From Symbiodinium natans (taxonomy: Eukaryota; Sar; Dinophyceae; Suessiales; Symbiodiniaceae): a stretch of DNA of 64,000 nucleotides. Position numbers and translations under genes: made by a program. The stretch is from positions 174,415-238,414 of the forward strand of contig CAJNDS010002371.1 of the NCBI GenBank assembly GCA_905221605.1, in the 5' to 3' direction. Positions within the stretch are counted from its first letter, which is position 1. Each line of letters opens with the position of its first letter. Under the pieces are notes generated by a model that did no database searches, was not told the origin of the DNA, and saw only the letters and a list, made by a program, of their open reading frames with translations. Of the stretch, positions 1 through 10,426 are shown piece by piece.

Positions 1-1
1 G

Positions 2-790
2 CTTCCCGAGGTCCACGTCTTTTTCCCAGGAGACCAGCCGGAAGCTGTGGGAGACGCGACAGAGGCGTGGTTTGGCCGGGAATGTGGTGCGACGCTCCCT
101 CATGAGCCTCTCCAACTTCCACCTCCTGAAGTGGGTCTCGAAGCCTCCCGATATGAGTGGAAGCAGGACTTCTGTGCGCTGCTCAACCTGACCCACTCTC
201 TCCACGAAGGTATTCCGACAGGCCTGTATAGGAAGCTTCACTGGTGGGACTCCTTAGCAAATAGGGAACTAGCCTTTGCCCAGTTTTTTCCGCGCCCGAG
301 TGGGCTGACGGCCCCCCAAGGGGACCGAGGCGCAGCTGCAGAGCCACTGCGGCCAGGGCGTCGTCACTTTCTCACGCCTGACTCAGACACATCAGCTTCA
401 GTGGCATTTTACGAGATGTGCTGTAGGCAGTTGCTTCGGTTAAAGCTGCGAGTCACACTCGTAAGTTCCTCAAGCCTCTGTCAGGTACGTGGACTGTTTT
501 CGCGGAATCAGGCATGGTGGCTCTGGCCTTGGTTGCTCGCTCTCATGTTCAAGCACTTTCTCAAAGTTAACTTCAGCTGTGTCAGTTATGCAATGTGCCA
601 ACGCACGTCGAGCCGTCCCGGTCCCAAGTCCGGGGCTAGACACACCTATGTGTTTCTTCTCGTGATTTTCTCGACCTTGGTGGTGTCTAGTGGTGTGAGG
701 GTTGGTGGTCAGGGTACCTCCCCGCCACCCGGAGGGGCTGGTGCTCCAGGTCTCTCTGTTAACAAGGCTGTCCCGAAGCCTAGAGGTAGG
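2..790 (+). CDS. Partial 5' ORF of the LINE, function unknown
   Basis: This frame is open from the window edge and formally runs to 1090, but its last ~300 bp lie over the endonuclease ORF in another frame and are probably a shadow. The first ~140 residues look coding: Trp- and Leu-rich with phrases such as LHEGIPTGLYRKLHWWD, and Pro-rich spacers. A hydrophobic stretch around 650-690 is more likely chance translation of spacer. Position ahead of the endonuclease suggests the ORF1 of the element (often an RNA-binding or packaging protein in LINEs), but no RRM, zinc knuckle or coiled coil is visible. No family is recognised. Confidence 0.4.
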
Positions 791-791
791 A

Positions 792-2565
792 ATGTTCCTG
801 ACTTGCTGGCTTCCCCCTACCTTCAAAACTGCAAAACGAGCCTTCCAGAGGGCTCTGCGTCGAGCGCAACTTCATGGTACCACCATGTATCGCGGCCGTT
901 GTCGTACTTTACAGGAACTGGGTGGCCGTCCGGGAGCTGTGTTCACCTCCAAGGGTCTGCCAGGTTCTTCAACTGCTGCTCCCTCCCGCTCCCCCTATGC
1001 GAAGCATGGCCCCCGACTTACCGTGCTTACGCTCAATGTGGGCGGTCTCTCGCAGGACGCGTGGGACGAAGTGCAGATCTGGATACATGACCAATGCACT
1101 CAGGACATCATCCTCCTGCAAGAAACACATTGGTCACACAGCAATATGTTCTTTCTCCCTCGCTACATTGTGATCCATTCGGGTACTGCTGGCCATCGTC
1201 ATCAGGGGTGTGCGATCTTACTATCTAAGCAACGATTCACACCCTCCGGAGTGCGGTGGGCGCCCATAGTTCCGGGCCACCTCCTTCACGCGCGGGCCTC
1301 TCTGGGAACAAAGCCGGTGGACGTAGTATGTTTGTATCAGCACTGCTGGAGTCACAACGGGGATACTGCCTCGCTTCTGCAACGAAGGGAGCGTCTCTGG
1401 GTACAGCTGGACAAACTTCTCGGAGGAGTTCCGCGGCGAAACGTGTTGGTGTTGGGCGGGGATTTCAATGTCGGCGGCCGTATGGATGGTCAAGTGTTCG
1501 GCCCAGGCACTAAATCTGCCAGAGCGCCCCCTCCCGACCAGCCACTCTTTCAGAGTCTGTTGCAGACTCACTCCCTGCAAGCAATCAACACTTGGAAGAG
1601 TGGCTTACGTGCCTTTACCTTTCAGAATGGAGAAACGTTCACTCAAATTGACTTTCTGATTGGCCGTGCGCGTCAGGTTGATGATATGGCTCGTGGCGCT
1701 GAGTCGGACCACAACTGTCCTGTCTTGAAGTGGCGGTACGGCCCTCTGCACCACCCGGTCTATGGGTCGTTTCCTGCCTGCTGGTATGCCACTGCGCCGG
1801 CCACTCCCAGTGTGCCGAAACAGGCAAAGCTTAGCCTTGCCCAAACTCCTGAAGCCATTCGAGCCTTCCGCGAAAAACTGGCGCTTGCGTTGCCGAACGC
1901 TGAAACGCCGCAGGAGCTTAACGACTGTCTTCAAGAAGCGGCGACGCCTCTGATGGTCGAAGAGCCTCGCCCTCCTCTCTCGCATCTTCCACAGGTGCGC
2001 GGCTTAGTGGGAGCAATGTGGGAGGCACGGCGTCGTGCTCTCGAGGTTTCTTGGTCGACTGGTCTTTCAGTGCTTCCTCTGAGCCTGTCAAATATTTGGG
2101 ACGTGGTGGTGCGACTACACTTCACAGCCCGCGTCAGAATACAGCTGCGCAGTGTCTGGCAGGGCTGGTGCTCGGCTGCGAGATATCTTGCCCTGCACAG
2201 GGCGCTGCGAAAGACCAGTCGTAAGGCGAGGCGGCAAGTGATGGACGACCGCATCTCCGCTGCGGCTCAGGCAGAACAACAAGGGGACCGCTCCGCTCTT
2301 TTTGCGGTCGTTCGAACGTTCATGCCCAAACAACCGCGGATGCGGACCCAGCTTCGGGGTCCGGAAGGCGAGTTGCTCTCCTCTGCAGCTGAAGCAGATG
2401 CATATGAGGCATACTGTCGTACGGTGTATGCTCCTGCTCTCTCTGCGCGGGAAGAGCTCCCACCGCTGGCACCGCCAGCTGAAAACACTGCGCCGCCCGT
2501 GTCCCTAACCCTGGAACACGTCCTCCAGGCTCTCCGGTCTTTCTCCGCGCGAAAAGCATTTCCCG
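792..2565 (+). CDS. APE-type endonuclease (EEP domain) of the LINE
   Basis: Starts at the first ATG of the frame (792). The open frame formally ends at 2693, but the sense reading leaves it near 2565, where the next ORF takes over. The N-terminus is basic (KTAKRAFQRALRRAQ). The EEP fold follows with its diagnostic motifs: TLNVGG (Asn) near 1030, LLQETHW (catalytic Glu) near 1120, GGDFNVGG (Asp/Asn) near 1460, TQIDFLIGR near 1645 and ESDHNCPV (Asp-His pair) near 1705. In this family the enzyme nicks target DNA to prime reverse transcription. All catalytic residues are present. A ~190-residue linker follows, then the frame breaks before the RT, probably by a small indel, since in intact elements both domains are normally in one polyprotein. 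Confidence 0.85.
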
Positions 2566-4796
2566 TCATCTGGCTCCCATCCTGCTCTGGAAACTCGGTG
2601 CTGATCTTGTTGGCCCTCACCTCCATCGGCTCTACTTGCAGGCCAGGCCTCCAGCGGCTGTTTTCCCCCCGCTTTGGGCCGACTCCTGGCTGACTTGGTT
2701 GCCTAAGCAGGGGAAGACGGGTACCACCCCAGCGGAGCAACGCCCCATATCCCTGACGGATTGCGGGGGGAAGGCGGTCACCAAGGCGTTCACCTCCCAA
2801 CTCCAGCCCACTCTTCGGGAGGCGTTGGCTCCGTGGCCGCAATTTGCTTATCTCGGTGGTCGATGCATTGAGCACGCCGTCGCCAGAGTAACGGCCCACT
2901 GTGTGGCAGTTCGGGATCGTCTTGCTTCCGGAAGAGTGACCCTGAAACAGCGCAGGGCCGGCAGTGGCCCACAGGGCCAATGTTATGGGGGAGTTATGGT
3001 TAGTGTTGACTGCTCCAAGGCCTTCGACACGGTCGATAGACAGGTCCTTAAATCGGAGCTGTGCAGCGCAGGAGTCCACCCTGAGGACGTTGACTTCATA
3101 ATGCGCATGCACACGGCCATCTCCTATCACCCTGTGCCCAAGGATCCCCGCCGCGCGGTTCACAGCAAACGGGGTGTTAGGCAAGGCTGCGCTTTAGCTC
3201 CATCTTTATGGTCGCTCATCACCGTTGCCTTACTGCGTGCCCTCGCGGAGAAATGCGGCACCCAATGGGTCACCGACCTTGTCACTATGTATGCGGACGA
3301 TCTCCTGGAAACCTGGGAGGTGTACACCAGAAAGGACCTGGATCTGCTCATGCAGGCTGTCAGTCAGAGCTTTCAGCTGCTGGAAGCGCTCGGACTGCAA
3401 GTCCAGCCACAGAAGACCAAAGTGGTCCTCGCGCTTAGGGGAAGGCAAGCGCGCCTTTGGATACGTCGACACACCTTGGACACCCCCGATGGCAGAGTCC
3501 TTCTTATCCCGGCCCCCAACGGGAAGCCGCACCATCTGCCAATTGTGTCCTCCATCAAGTACCTGGGGGTAGTTCTCAGTTATGGCGACTTTGAGGGCGC
3601 CACGCTGACACATCGCCTGTCCTGCGCAGAAGCAAATCGCTCTCGTATTCTCCGTATCCTTCACTCCCGATCGGTTAGCTTGCGGCGTAGAGTTCAGCTG
3701 TGGCGGGCGTGCGTCTTCTCCTCAGCCGTGTATGGCCTGCACGTTGTTGGCCTTCGGCCCAAGCATCTCCGCAGGCTGACCGTTGCTCTGGTCAGACACC
3801 TTCGGGCAATCGCTGGCAGTTTCGCGCACATCCACCACGAAGCTAGTAGAGCTCTCCTTGACAGACTCGGCGTGGCGGACCCCCTGGAGGCGATCCGGCA
3901 GAGGAACCAAACTCTAGTCGAATCTAGCTGGAGTACCAAAGACCCGCAGGTCTCTCATCCCAGGGTTCTAGGTCGACTCCGAGTGGTAAATGAAGCCCTG
4001 ACCCGACTCTCAAGTTCGCTTCGGGCCCAAACTGAGGCTGTTCAAGGCGAGCTCGTCGATCAGGTGCTGCCCTCTCCGCCACAATCTCGAGAGGGAGCTC
4101 CGTGGGGTCAGCTGGTACACAGCTCGGGCGGGCTTAAGGAAGCTCTCTTCCACTGCTGGCATTGCGACCTGTGCTTCGCAGAATTGGCTGCCTTGAAGCG
4201 TCATCTGCAAGATGCCCATGATGCTCACACCCTGCCGGTATCCTCGGAAACGGGTTTTCGGGAACATAGTGTGGGAGGGATGCCGGTCTGTGCACATTGT
4301 CAAGCGGATCTGGTGTCATGGAATAATTTCAAGCGCCACCACCGCTACAGACACTGTCCAGTGCTGTGGCTGCGGACCCAACAGTCTCAAGATGTCTCCC
4401 CTCCTCAGGACGATCCTCCCCCCGTCCCTCCTGTCCCGATGGAGTCATCCACTCTTTCTGCTCCTCAGGCTTGGATTCCTCTCGCAGACTGGCCACAGCT
4501 CCGCGACGCCCCCATGAGTCAATGGCTTGAGATCTTCCGAATTCCCTCGGCAGCTCAGATCTTACGTGAGGGCTGTGCCCAATGTGGGCAATGGCTGGTC
4601 AGTGTAAAAAGCATCAAACTTCACTATAAGCATGTGCACCCAGACATTTACGCCGCATGGGCCAAACCGGCTGCTGCTGATTGTAGGAGATTTGGACGGG
4701 TGCTCTCGCCGTGCCCGCACTGTCACCAGTCGATCACACGCACTGATATTCACTGTAGCACTTGTCCGGCTCTGTGGCAGGCGAGACTAGTTAGCT
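2553..4796 (+). CDS. Reverse transcriptase with C-terminal Cys/His fingers
   Basis: Continues the endonuclease ORF after a frame change: the new frame reads RHLAPILLWKLGADLVG, then the RT palm. Motifs in order: PISLTDCGGKAV (2750), SVDCSKAFDTVDR (motif A, 3003-3045), GVRQGCALAPSLW (motif B, about 3175), MYADDLL (catalytic motif C, about 3290), LQVQPQKTKVVL (motif D) and IKYLGVVLSYG (motif E, about 3560). Four Cys/His clusters follow: CDLCFAELAALKRHLQDAH (about 4165), CAHCQADLVSWNNFKRHH (about 4290), CAQCG...KLHYKHVH (about 4580) and CPHC...HCSTC (about 4715), likely nucleic-acid-binding fingers. The frame stays open to 5695, but between 4797 and about 5395 that is a shadow of the next ORF. 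Confidence 0.85.
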
Positions 4797-5695
4797 ATGT
4801 CCGAGGAAGAACTCATCGACCAGGAAATGGCGGAGGTGTTCGGCAAGCGGCCCCATGCAGGGAAGCCGGGGCAGGAACGTCCCCCCAAATCTCGGATGCC
4901 GTGGGGAACGGGCCGCCAATCCAGGGGGAAGGGCACAGGAAAGGGCAACTCAAGCAGCGGAGGCTCTCTTTCGCGCCCCAGAGAGGAGAACGCAGTCCGC
5001 GACAGGGAGGAGATGACGCTCCGGATGGGGCAACTGCTGCTGCGACACACGGACTACCTAGCCCGCCTGCGCTCGGACCACACGGTCATCATCACATACC
5101 GCAACGACGACACCCCGGAATGCCTCCTGCCCGCCCTCCTAGAGAAGGCCGAGACCTGGCGCCGGCTGAAGCTCGAGAAGTCGCCCAACCTCACTCGGAC
5201 ACTTCGGCAAACGCTCCTTCTCTACACGCTTCAGGAACTCCGGGAGAGAGCTATGATGCTGGAGACCTCTGCAGCACAGGCGCAGGCAGATCGCACCCGC
5301 TTCACGGAACTGCGCTGGATGACGGCAGAGGGTCATTGGAACCACTTGGTCTACGACCCGAGCGAGGAGATCATGGTGTGGTGGACCCCCAAAAGCGGCC
5401 TCGACCGAGAGCCGAGGTCCTCAAGGAGCTGGAGCGTCTCATCATCATCTTCAAGACGCCGGAACTGATCCTCAAGTACGACTCCTTTCGCCCTCTCAAG
5501 GGCAAGTTGGAGGGTCCGCTCATGACGTTCCAGCTGGAGCTGTCTCTGCAGAGCCCGGTGGCGCACGAAGCCATGCAGATTTTGAGGGGGTGGTTTGGAC
5601 TGTCCCACATGCTGCTCATGGGCGCCCGCATCAAGCCGGAGCGAGCAATCCGGCCACATTTGGCACAGGCTCTACAGCAAGCTCTGTTCGGATGA
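4797..5695 (+). CDS. LINE third ORF, unknown function, one frameshift
   Basis: ATG at 4797 with an in-frame TAG just upstream. The first ~50 residues are acidic then rich in Gly, Lys and Ser (MSEEELIDQEMAEVFGKRPH at the N-terminus). A helical region follows (RHTDYLARLRSDHTVIITYR, LEKAETWRRLKLEK). Near 5395, at a run of five C and four A, the sense frame shifts into the one reading RAEVLKELERLIIIFKTPEL and ending QALQQALFG at the TGA 5693-5695. The long-range agreement in composition on both sides makes a one-base indel the simplest reading, though a slippery run could also be used for frameshifting. No catalytic motif is recognised. It may be a structural or nucleic-acid-binding accessory protein of the element. 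Confidence 0.55.
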
Positions 5696-6612
5696 ACGGC
5701 CCCGCCATGGGTGCCGGAGCCCCTTCGGGGCGCTCAGGAGCCCCTGCCTTGGAGGGTCTGCTGACACTCAAACTTCTAAATCCCTCTAGCCTGTGTTATA
5801 TGAATGCGGCTGCATTTCTGCTGGCCTTCACACTTCGAGTTTCCTCGCTCGTCACAAGCAGCTCGAGTGGTTTGGGTCTTGTGGTGAATTACTTGTGTCG
5901 GGGTCATAGACGGGTTGTTGATTTACGCCAGTTTATGGCCTGGCAAGCGTTGCTAGTAGGATGGGGCCAGGTTGTAGGAGATCGTGCCTCCCAACAAGAT
6001 TGTGCGGAGTTCCTGGGCCATCTACTTAGACGAGGGGGGCCCCCCGCAGCGCAAGGCGAGTGGCAAGCTCGCACCGTCCCTGAAACGGCCCAGCCGGCGC
6101 CGGTGCGGGACTCAGGTCAGGGCATTCTTTACCTTGAACTGCCTGACAGTGCCACAACCCTCCAAGACTGCATAACGCACTGGCATGCACAGCATGATCC
6201 ACTGGTCTGCCCACACGCTCTGGTGAGGGCCACGCCTCTCGTGTACCTCTGCCTGGGCAGGTATCGTGAGCGCAGCGATGGGGAGGGAAATCACCGGACG
6301 TTGAAGGCCCAACATCGCATTCAGTGTACGCCGCACGCTGAGCTTGTCATTCCTGTGTTCCAGGGGAGCTCAACCTCGGTGACAATGAGCAGATACCGCC
6401 TGCTGGCGGGTGTGTATCATCTTGGAGACACAGTCAACAGGGGACACTACCGTAGTTTCATGGCGAGCGGGGATTTCGCCTCTGCAACGGCCCCTCACGG
6501 GAGTCCGACCTGGTGGTGTACTGAGGACAGCCAGCCGGCCGCTAGATGCAGCTCAAAGCAGTTGAGAGTTTTGGAGCAGAACTGTTATGTTCTTTGTCTT
6601 CAGCTTTGCTAG
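5692..6612 (+). CDS. USP/C19-like ubiquitin-specific protease ORF of the LINE
   Basis: A 306-residue ORF whose ATG (5692) overlaps the TGA of the previous ORF as ATGA. It carries the signature boxes of ubiquitin-specific proteases: a Cys box LLNPSSLCYMNAAAFLLAF with Cys about residue 35, a QQDCAEFLGHLLRR segment matching the QQDAxEFL helix, and a His box GVYHLGDTVNRGHYRSFM with His about 252. Then come WWCTEDS, giving an Asp at about 279, and a C-terminal VLEQNCYVLCLQ like the usual closing strand. The domain is close to the minimum size for the family and intact. USPs remove ubiquitin from proteins. In a retrotransposon it could protect element proteins from degradation (inference). The context, same strand with no gap, says it belongs to the element rather than to a host gene. 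Confidence 0.75.
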   Translation: MNGPAMGAGAPSGRSGAPALEGLLTLKLLNPSSLCYMNAAAFLLAFTLRVSSLVTSSSSGLGLVVNYLCRGHRRVVDLRQFMAWQALLVGWGQVVGDRASQQDCAEFLGHLLRRGGPPAAQGEWQARTVPETAQPAPVRDSGQGILYLELPDSATTLQDCITHWHAQHDPLVCPHALVRATPLVYLCLGRYRERSDGEGNHRTLKAQHRIQCTPHAELVIPVFQGSSTSVTMSRYRLLAGVYHLGDTVNRGHYRSFMASGDFASATAPHGSPTWWCTEDSQPAARCSSKQLRVLEQNCYVLCLQLC

Positions 6613-6809
6613 GGTAGGTGGAGTATGCTGCAAAGTCGTCCCTGCCTGCTGGTAGTGTCGCTACGGGGCAGGGTTTGGGACGTACTGCGGGCATTTTAGT
6701 GCGAGTACGGAGATGTCACAGTACAGCCAACTGGGCCGGACTTTTCATCGGGTCTGTCTCCCTTTCCGCGCTAGGTACTCGACAGAGTGCTGCGATTTCA
6801 AAGTCAAAA

Positions 6810-6814
<5 letters not shown>

Positions 6815-6897
<83 letters not shown>

Positions 6898-6898
6898 G
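6815..6898. repeat. (TC)n microsatellite
   Basis: About 84 bp of nearly pure TC dinucleotide ending in TCTG variants. It sits just after the LINE and may mark its 3' junction. Confidence 0.95.
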
Positions 6899-7050
6899 TT
6901 CTCTTCGCCTTCCCCTGTCAGTTCCCTTACTTCGCCTTTGATCCGTTTCTCCTTTGTCAGTGTCTTCGCGTCTCTTTACTTTTATAGTGGTTTGCTTCTC
7001 ATCTTTTTTGTTTTCCTCTGCCTCCTTTCTTCCTCCCTTATCATTACTGA

Positions 7051-7235
7051 GTTGGAGGAGAGAGGAGGAGAGATGAGGAGAGAAGAGGAGAGAGGAGGAG
7101 AGAAGAGGAGGACAGAGGAGGAGACAGGAGGAGAGAGAGGAGGAGAGAGCTGTCCGTTCTTTTTTCTCAAGAGGTAGGAGGACAAAAAGGAGAAGAAGAA
7201 GAATCAGAAGAAGAAGAAGAAGAAGGAGGGAAAAC
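7051..7235. repeat. Polypurine GGAGA/GAA tract
   Basis: Strand-asymmetric GA-rich DNA: GGAGAGA-type units pass into GAAGAA units. It follows a pyrimidine-rich stretch (6899-7050), so the two could pair as a weak foldback. No gene is seen. Confidence 0.85.
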
Positions 7236-8280
7236 GAAATTTGCAGACAAACTCTTCTCCTCCCGCTCCTGACTTGCTTCCTGCCTCACCTCTTCCACTC
7301 TTTGCTCTGGTTCCCAATTATTGTTTTGTCAAAGTGGTGGAAGGGAGGTGCTCTTAACACTTAAAAAGGGATAGTGGAAGGGTGGTAAAACAACAAGATT
7401 TCATGTGTGATTTTTGCATCCAGAAGAGATACAAGGTTTAAGTCGGAGTGAGCAGGACAAATCCAGTCACATGGCAAGGGAGAGCGACTTAGGAAAGCAT
7501 TTCTGCTTCGGCTGCCCGAGGCCAGATAGTCACACATCAAGATATTTGTTAATGTTAAGAGAAAGAAGAACTTTCATTTGTCTGTGGAAAGGTGGTTGTT
7601 TGTCTCTGGGTAAGAATGGCTATCGAGAACCTCTTGTTCTTCTGAAAAACAGAAACTAGTTCATCTCCATTAAAATAGGAAGGGCTACTTCTTTCTAAGA
7701 ATAATAGACGGAGATTCGTTTTCATAACAAGAAAAGAGAAGCTGTCCCATTTAGGAAGGAGGAGGTTTTTCTGTTCTTACAAAACATAGAACATTCTGAT
7801 AAACAAATACATTATAGCATTATATATTCGCCGAGAAGGGAACCTCTCTCTCAGTCCGTTCTGGAAAAGGGAGAGAATGAGAGGAAAAGAGAAGAAAAAC
7901 AAAAGAGGGAGAGGTGGAGTCTTAGACCTTTAGTGGGTGGAAGGTTTATTGGTATTTGAGTTTTATTGGGAAAGCAAGGCAAAACCTCACATTGCACCTA
8001 AAGGTCCATGCCACCCAGTTCCTAAACATTTTGGTATATAAACCTCTATTTCCTCTCTAGTTCAAAAGGAATGCCTCTATAGTTTAAGGCAGGCCACTAT
8101 TTCCTTTTCTCTGCTTGAGTCTTCTTTTGGCCGATTTTCCTAGGAAAACCTCAATTTCCTCTTTTCTTCAAAAGGGAAACCTCTCTATTTCAAGAGGAAA
8201 ACCTCTACTTTTTTGCGATTTGAAGAGGAAAAATCTCTTGTATCTGGAAGCCACTCTTTTCTCCATATTTCAACTAATTC
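7236..8280. other. AT-rich spacer without recognisable gene
   Basis: No ORF here has coding-like sequence. From 8130 to 8250 the motif GAGGAAAACCTC and variants recur, each a small GAGG/CCTC inverted repeat. Otherwise nothing is seen. Confidence 0.6.
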
Positions 8281-8283
8281 CTC

Positions 8284-8447
8284 TATATATATATATGTAT
8301 ATATATGCTACCCCCCCCCCCCCCTGGGTTATCCACGCTTTTTGTGGTTATCCACGCATTTTGTGGTTGTGCAGAGCCAATTTAAATCGTTCACGGCCGC
8401 GGTGACCCTGTGAAAAATGCCACCCCCCCCCCCCCCCCCCCCCCCCC
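8284..8447. repeat. TA microsatellite and two long C homopolymers
   Basis: TA repeats at 8284-8307 are followed by 14 C (8311-8324) and, after ~100 bp, 25 C (8423-8447). Such runs are prone to length error in sequencing. Confidence 0.9.
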
Positions 8448-8602
8448 AATAACCCAATCCTCTACATAACGTAAATGTATGCAATCCTTGAGATGTTGAG
8501 TCCTTTCCATCTGTCCAAACACTGGGCACAGCGACCTCCTCCCCTCCCTTCCGCTCCGCTGCGCTCCCTGGCTTTTGTAAATGCTTTTTCTTTTCAGGGC
8601 TT

Positions 8603-8810
8603 GTCTCTAAAACCCTTTCGGTAAAGGTTTAAGTCTTATAAAAAGAGACGCCCCGAAACCCTATAGGGTTTAAGGCTTAAAGCCGATAGGATTTAGGGTT
8701 AAACCTGAAACCGGAACCTTTAGATCCATAGGGTTTCAAGGTTAAGCAATTACACCTAAACCCTTAACCTTTAAATCCTATAGGGTTAATCGGTTTCGGT
8801 CTTTAGAGAC
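8603..8810. mobile_element. 208 bp foldback element with telomere-like motifs
   Basis: Begins GTCTCTAAAACCC and ends GGTCTTTAGAGAC, giving terminal inverted repeats. The interior is full of mirrored AAACCCTATAGGGTTT-type palindromes and AACCTTTA/TAAAGGTT pairs, so the whole element can fold. It has no ORF and looks like a non-autonomous MITE. The CCCTAAA-like words may be coincidental to the palindrome. Confidence 0.5.
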
Positions 8811-9310
8811 ATAATTCATATAATCAAATTACGGGTCAACTAAATTAAGGATTTCAGTCTTGATAGTTCAATGTCATTACTTGAACATGAAATATTTTTG
8901 AGTTGTTGGGAAACCTGACTGAATTACTTCATTTAAGCAACAATTACATTAATTCAACTATATATTTTTGAAAAGGGCGTTACTTCATTTATATAGTGAG
9001 TTTCATTTCATGGGATTACATTAATTAAGGGTTAATTAGATTCATGTGAATGAATTAAATTATTATCCCTCTAAAATAGTTTAATTGACGTACTTGGCAC
9101 TTGACACTAAATAATACATGGGACGCATGAGTGTCCCAGCAGCTGTCCTTCATTGCTCATCAGTTCATAATCTGTTTGTTGTAAGTCATGCTTATTGGGG
9201 AATGTCTTCAGTCTTGCTTTAAGCTTTGCTTATATACTACCGGGTGATGTTATTCTATTTAAGTAGGACACACCTTCTAGAGTCTTGGTCTTATAAGCTT
9301 GCTTTGCTTA
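8811..9310. other. AT-rich spacer, nothing recognised
   Basis: ATTAA-rich sequence with no plausible ORF, no long repeat and no RNA gene visible. Confidence 0.6.
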
Positions 9311-9311
9311 T

Positions 9312-9470
9312 TGGGGGGGGGGGGGTGTTCGTTTATTCCCCACATCTTTGTGTGGGGTTCTTACTTTTGGGGCTGTCCCGCCTCCTCCTCCTCCTCCTTC
9401 GCCTCCTTCGCCTCCCCCCTCCCTCCCTCCCTCCCTCCCTCCTCCTCCCTCCTCCTCCTCTCCACCAACG
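9312..9470. repeat. G run and CCT-type microsatellite
   Basis: A run of 12 G at about 9312-9323 is followed after a short gap by CCT/CCTCC repeats (9380-9470). Confidence 0.85.
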
Positions 9471-9690
9471 CACCACACACCGTGTTACCACTGCACCAAG
9501 GCATGTCACACCATGACTGACATATATAGACACCACAACGTGCCGCACGCACACACACACACACCATGACTGACCACCAAGGCACCACACACCATGTTGC
9601 CACTGCACCAAGGCACCACACACTATGGTGAGCGAGTGAGTGAGTGAGTGCGTAAGTGTGAGTGAGTGAGTGAGTGAGTGAGTGAGTTGA
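9471..9690. repeat. CACCAAGGCACCACACACCA repeats and (GAGT)n
   Basis: A ~30 bp unit containing CACCACACACC, TGCCACTGCACCAAGGC recurs with variation at 9471-9628, with a CA run inside. GAGT tetranucleotides follow at 9629-9690. Confidence 0.8.
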
Positions 9691-9781
9691 GTGCGGGCTG
9701 TGTCCTTCGCCGCAGTTTTGCTTGAGTGAGGTGACAGCGTCAGGGCAGAGATCCAGCATGTCGTCAGCGAGCTGGGTGGCC

Positions 9782-10018
9782 CTGGACCGGTGCCGCGCGC
9801 GCCTTCGGGAACGTTGGCAGGCGCGACATTCAAGGGGCCCTACACCTGTGAAACGTTGGTGCGACAGAGGTGTCATTTGCGCTGGCCGGCGCAGCATTTA
9901 GGGGCCCTGGACCGGTGCCGCGCGCGCCTTCAGGAACGTTGGCAGGCGCGACAAAGGCGGCGTTTGCGCTGGCAGGCGCGGCATTTATGGGCCTGGGACG
10001 GGTGCCGCGCGCGCCGTT
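9782..10018. repeat. GC-rich tandem repeat, units of ~124 and ~87 bp
   Basis: The word CTGGACCGGTGCCGCGCGCG recurs at about 9782 and 9906, with a variant at about 9993. Each is followed by GGCAGGCGCGRCA words. The two intervals differ because the middle part of the unit is missing from the second. No coding content is supported. Confidence 0.8.
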
Positions 10019-10426
10019 CGTCTTCTCCTCTTCGCCTGTTCCCCTCCTCTTTCCCAGGGATGCAGTAAGACTTTTTTGGGATTCGACAAAAACTAATTCA
10101 ATTCAACAAAAAAGAAACTAAAGGACCCTCCTCGTCCCCGCTTCCCCGCCTCTTCCCTGGGTTTAGGCTCCTGTTCCCCTCCTCTTCACTTCTTATCCTC
10201 CTCTTCCCGGGAAGACGTGAAGAGCAGGGGAAGAGGAGATTGTTTAGCTTCATTATTGGTGTTTTAAACCGTTTTCTGTGTTTATCAGAATTGTTTTAGA
10301 AACCCAAACCCGTGGGAAGAGGAAGAGGAGATGTGTTTGGCTTTTGGGTTTTGTATATTTTTCCAAAACTCAAAAAGTCCTAAACCCCTGGAAACAGAAG
10401 GGGAAAAGGACACAAAACCTCAAACG
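10019..10426. other. Spacer, nothing recognised
   Basis: Pyrimidine-rich then mixed sequence with CTCTTCCC repeats. No gene is seen. Confidence 0.5.

Larger units (their letters stand above)
1..6814 (+). mobile_element. LINE-like non-LTR retrotransposon, 5' end outside window
   Basis: One plus-strand element carries, in order, an upstream ORF cut by the window edge, an APE-type endonuclease, a reverse transcriptase, zinc-finger-like Cys/His motifs, an unknown ORF and a USP-like protease ORF. The endonuclease-before-RT order, the YADD active site and the absence of flanking LTRs define an APE-type non-LTR retrotransposon. Coding frames are interrupted at about 2550-2575 and about 5395, so this copy is probably dead although every catalytic motif is preserved, which suggests recent decay. 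The 3' limit is taken as the start of the TC microsatellite at about 6815 because the last ORF stops at 6612 and no poly-A is seen. The limit is a guess. Confidence 0.85.

Noticed and set aside
4800-5390. Continuation of the RT frame as a Pro/Gly/Arg-rich C-terminus
   Set aside because: Low-complexity reading of DNA that encodes a better protein in the frame starting at 4797.
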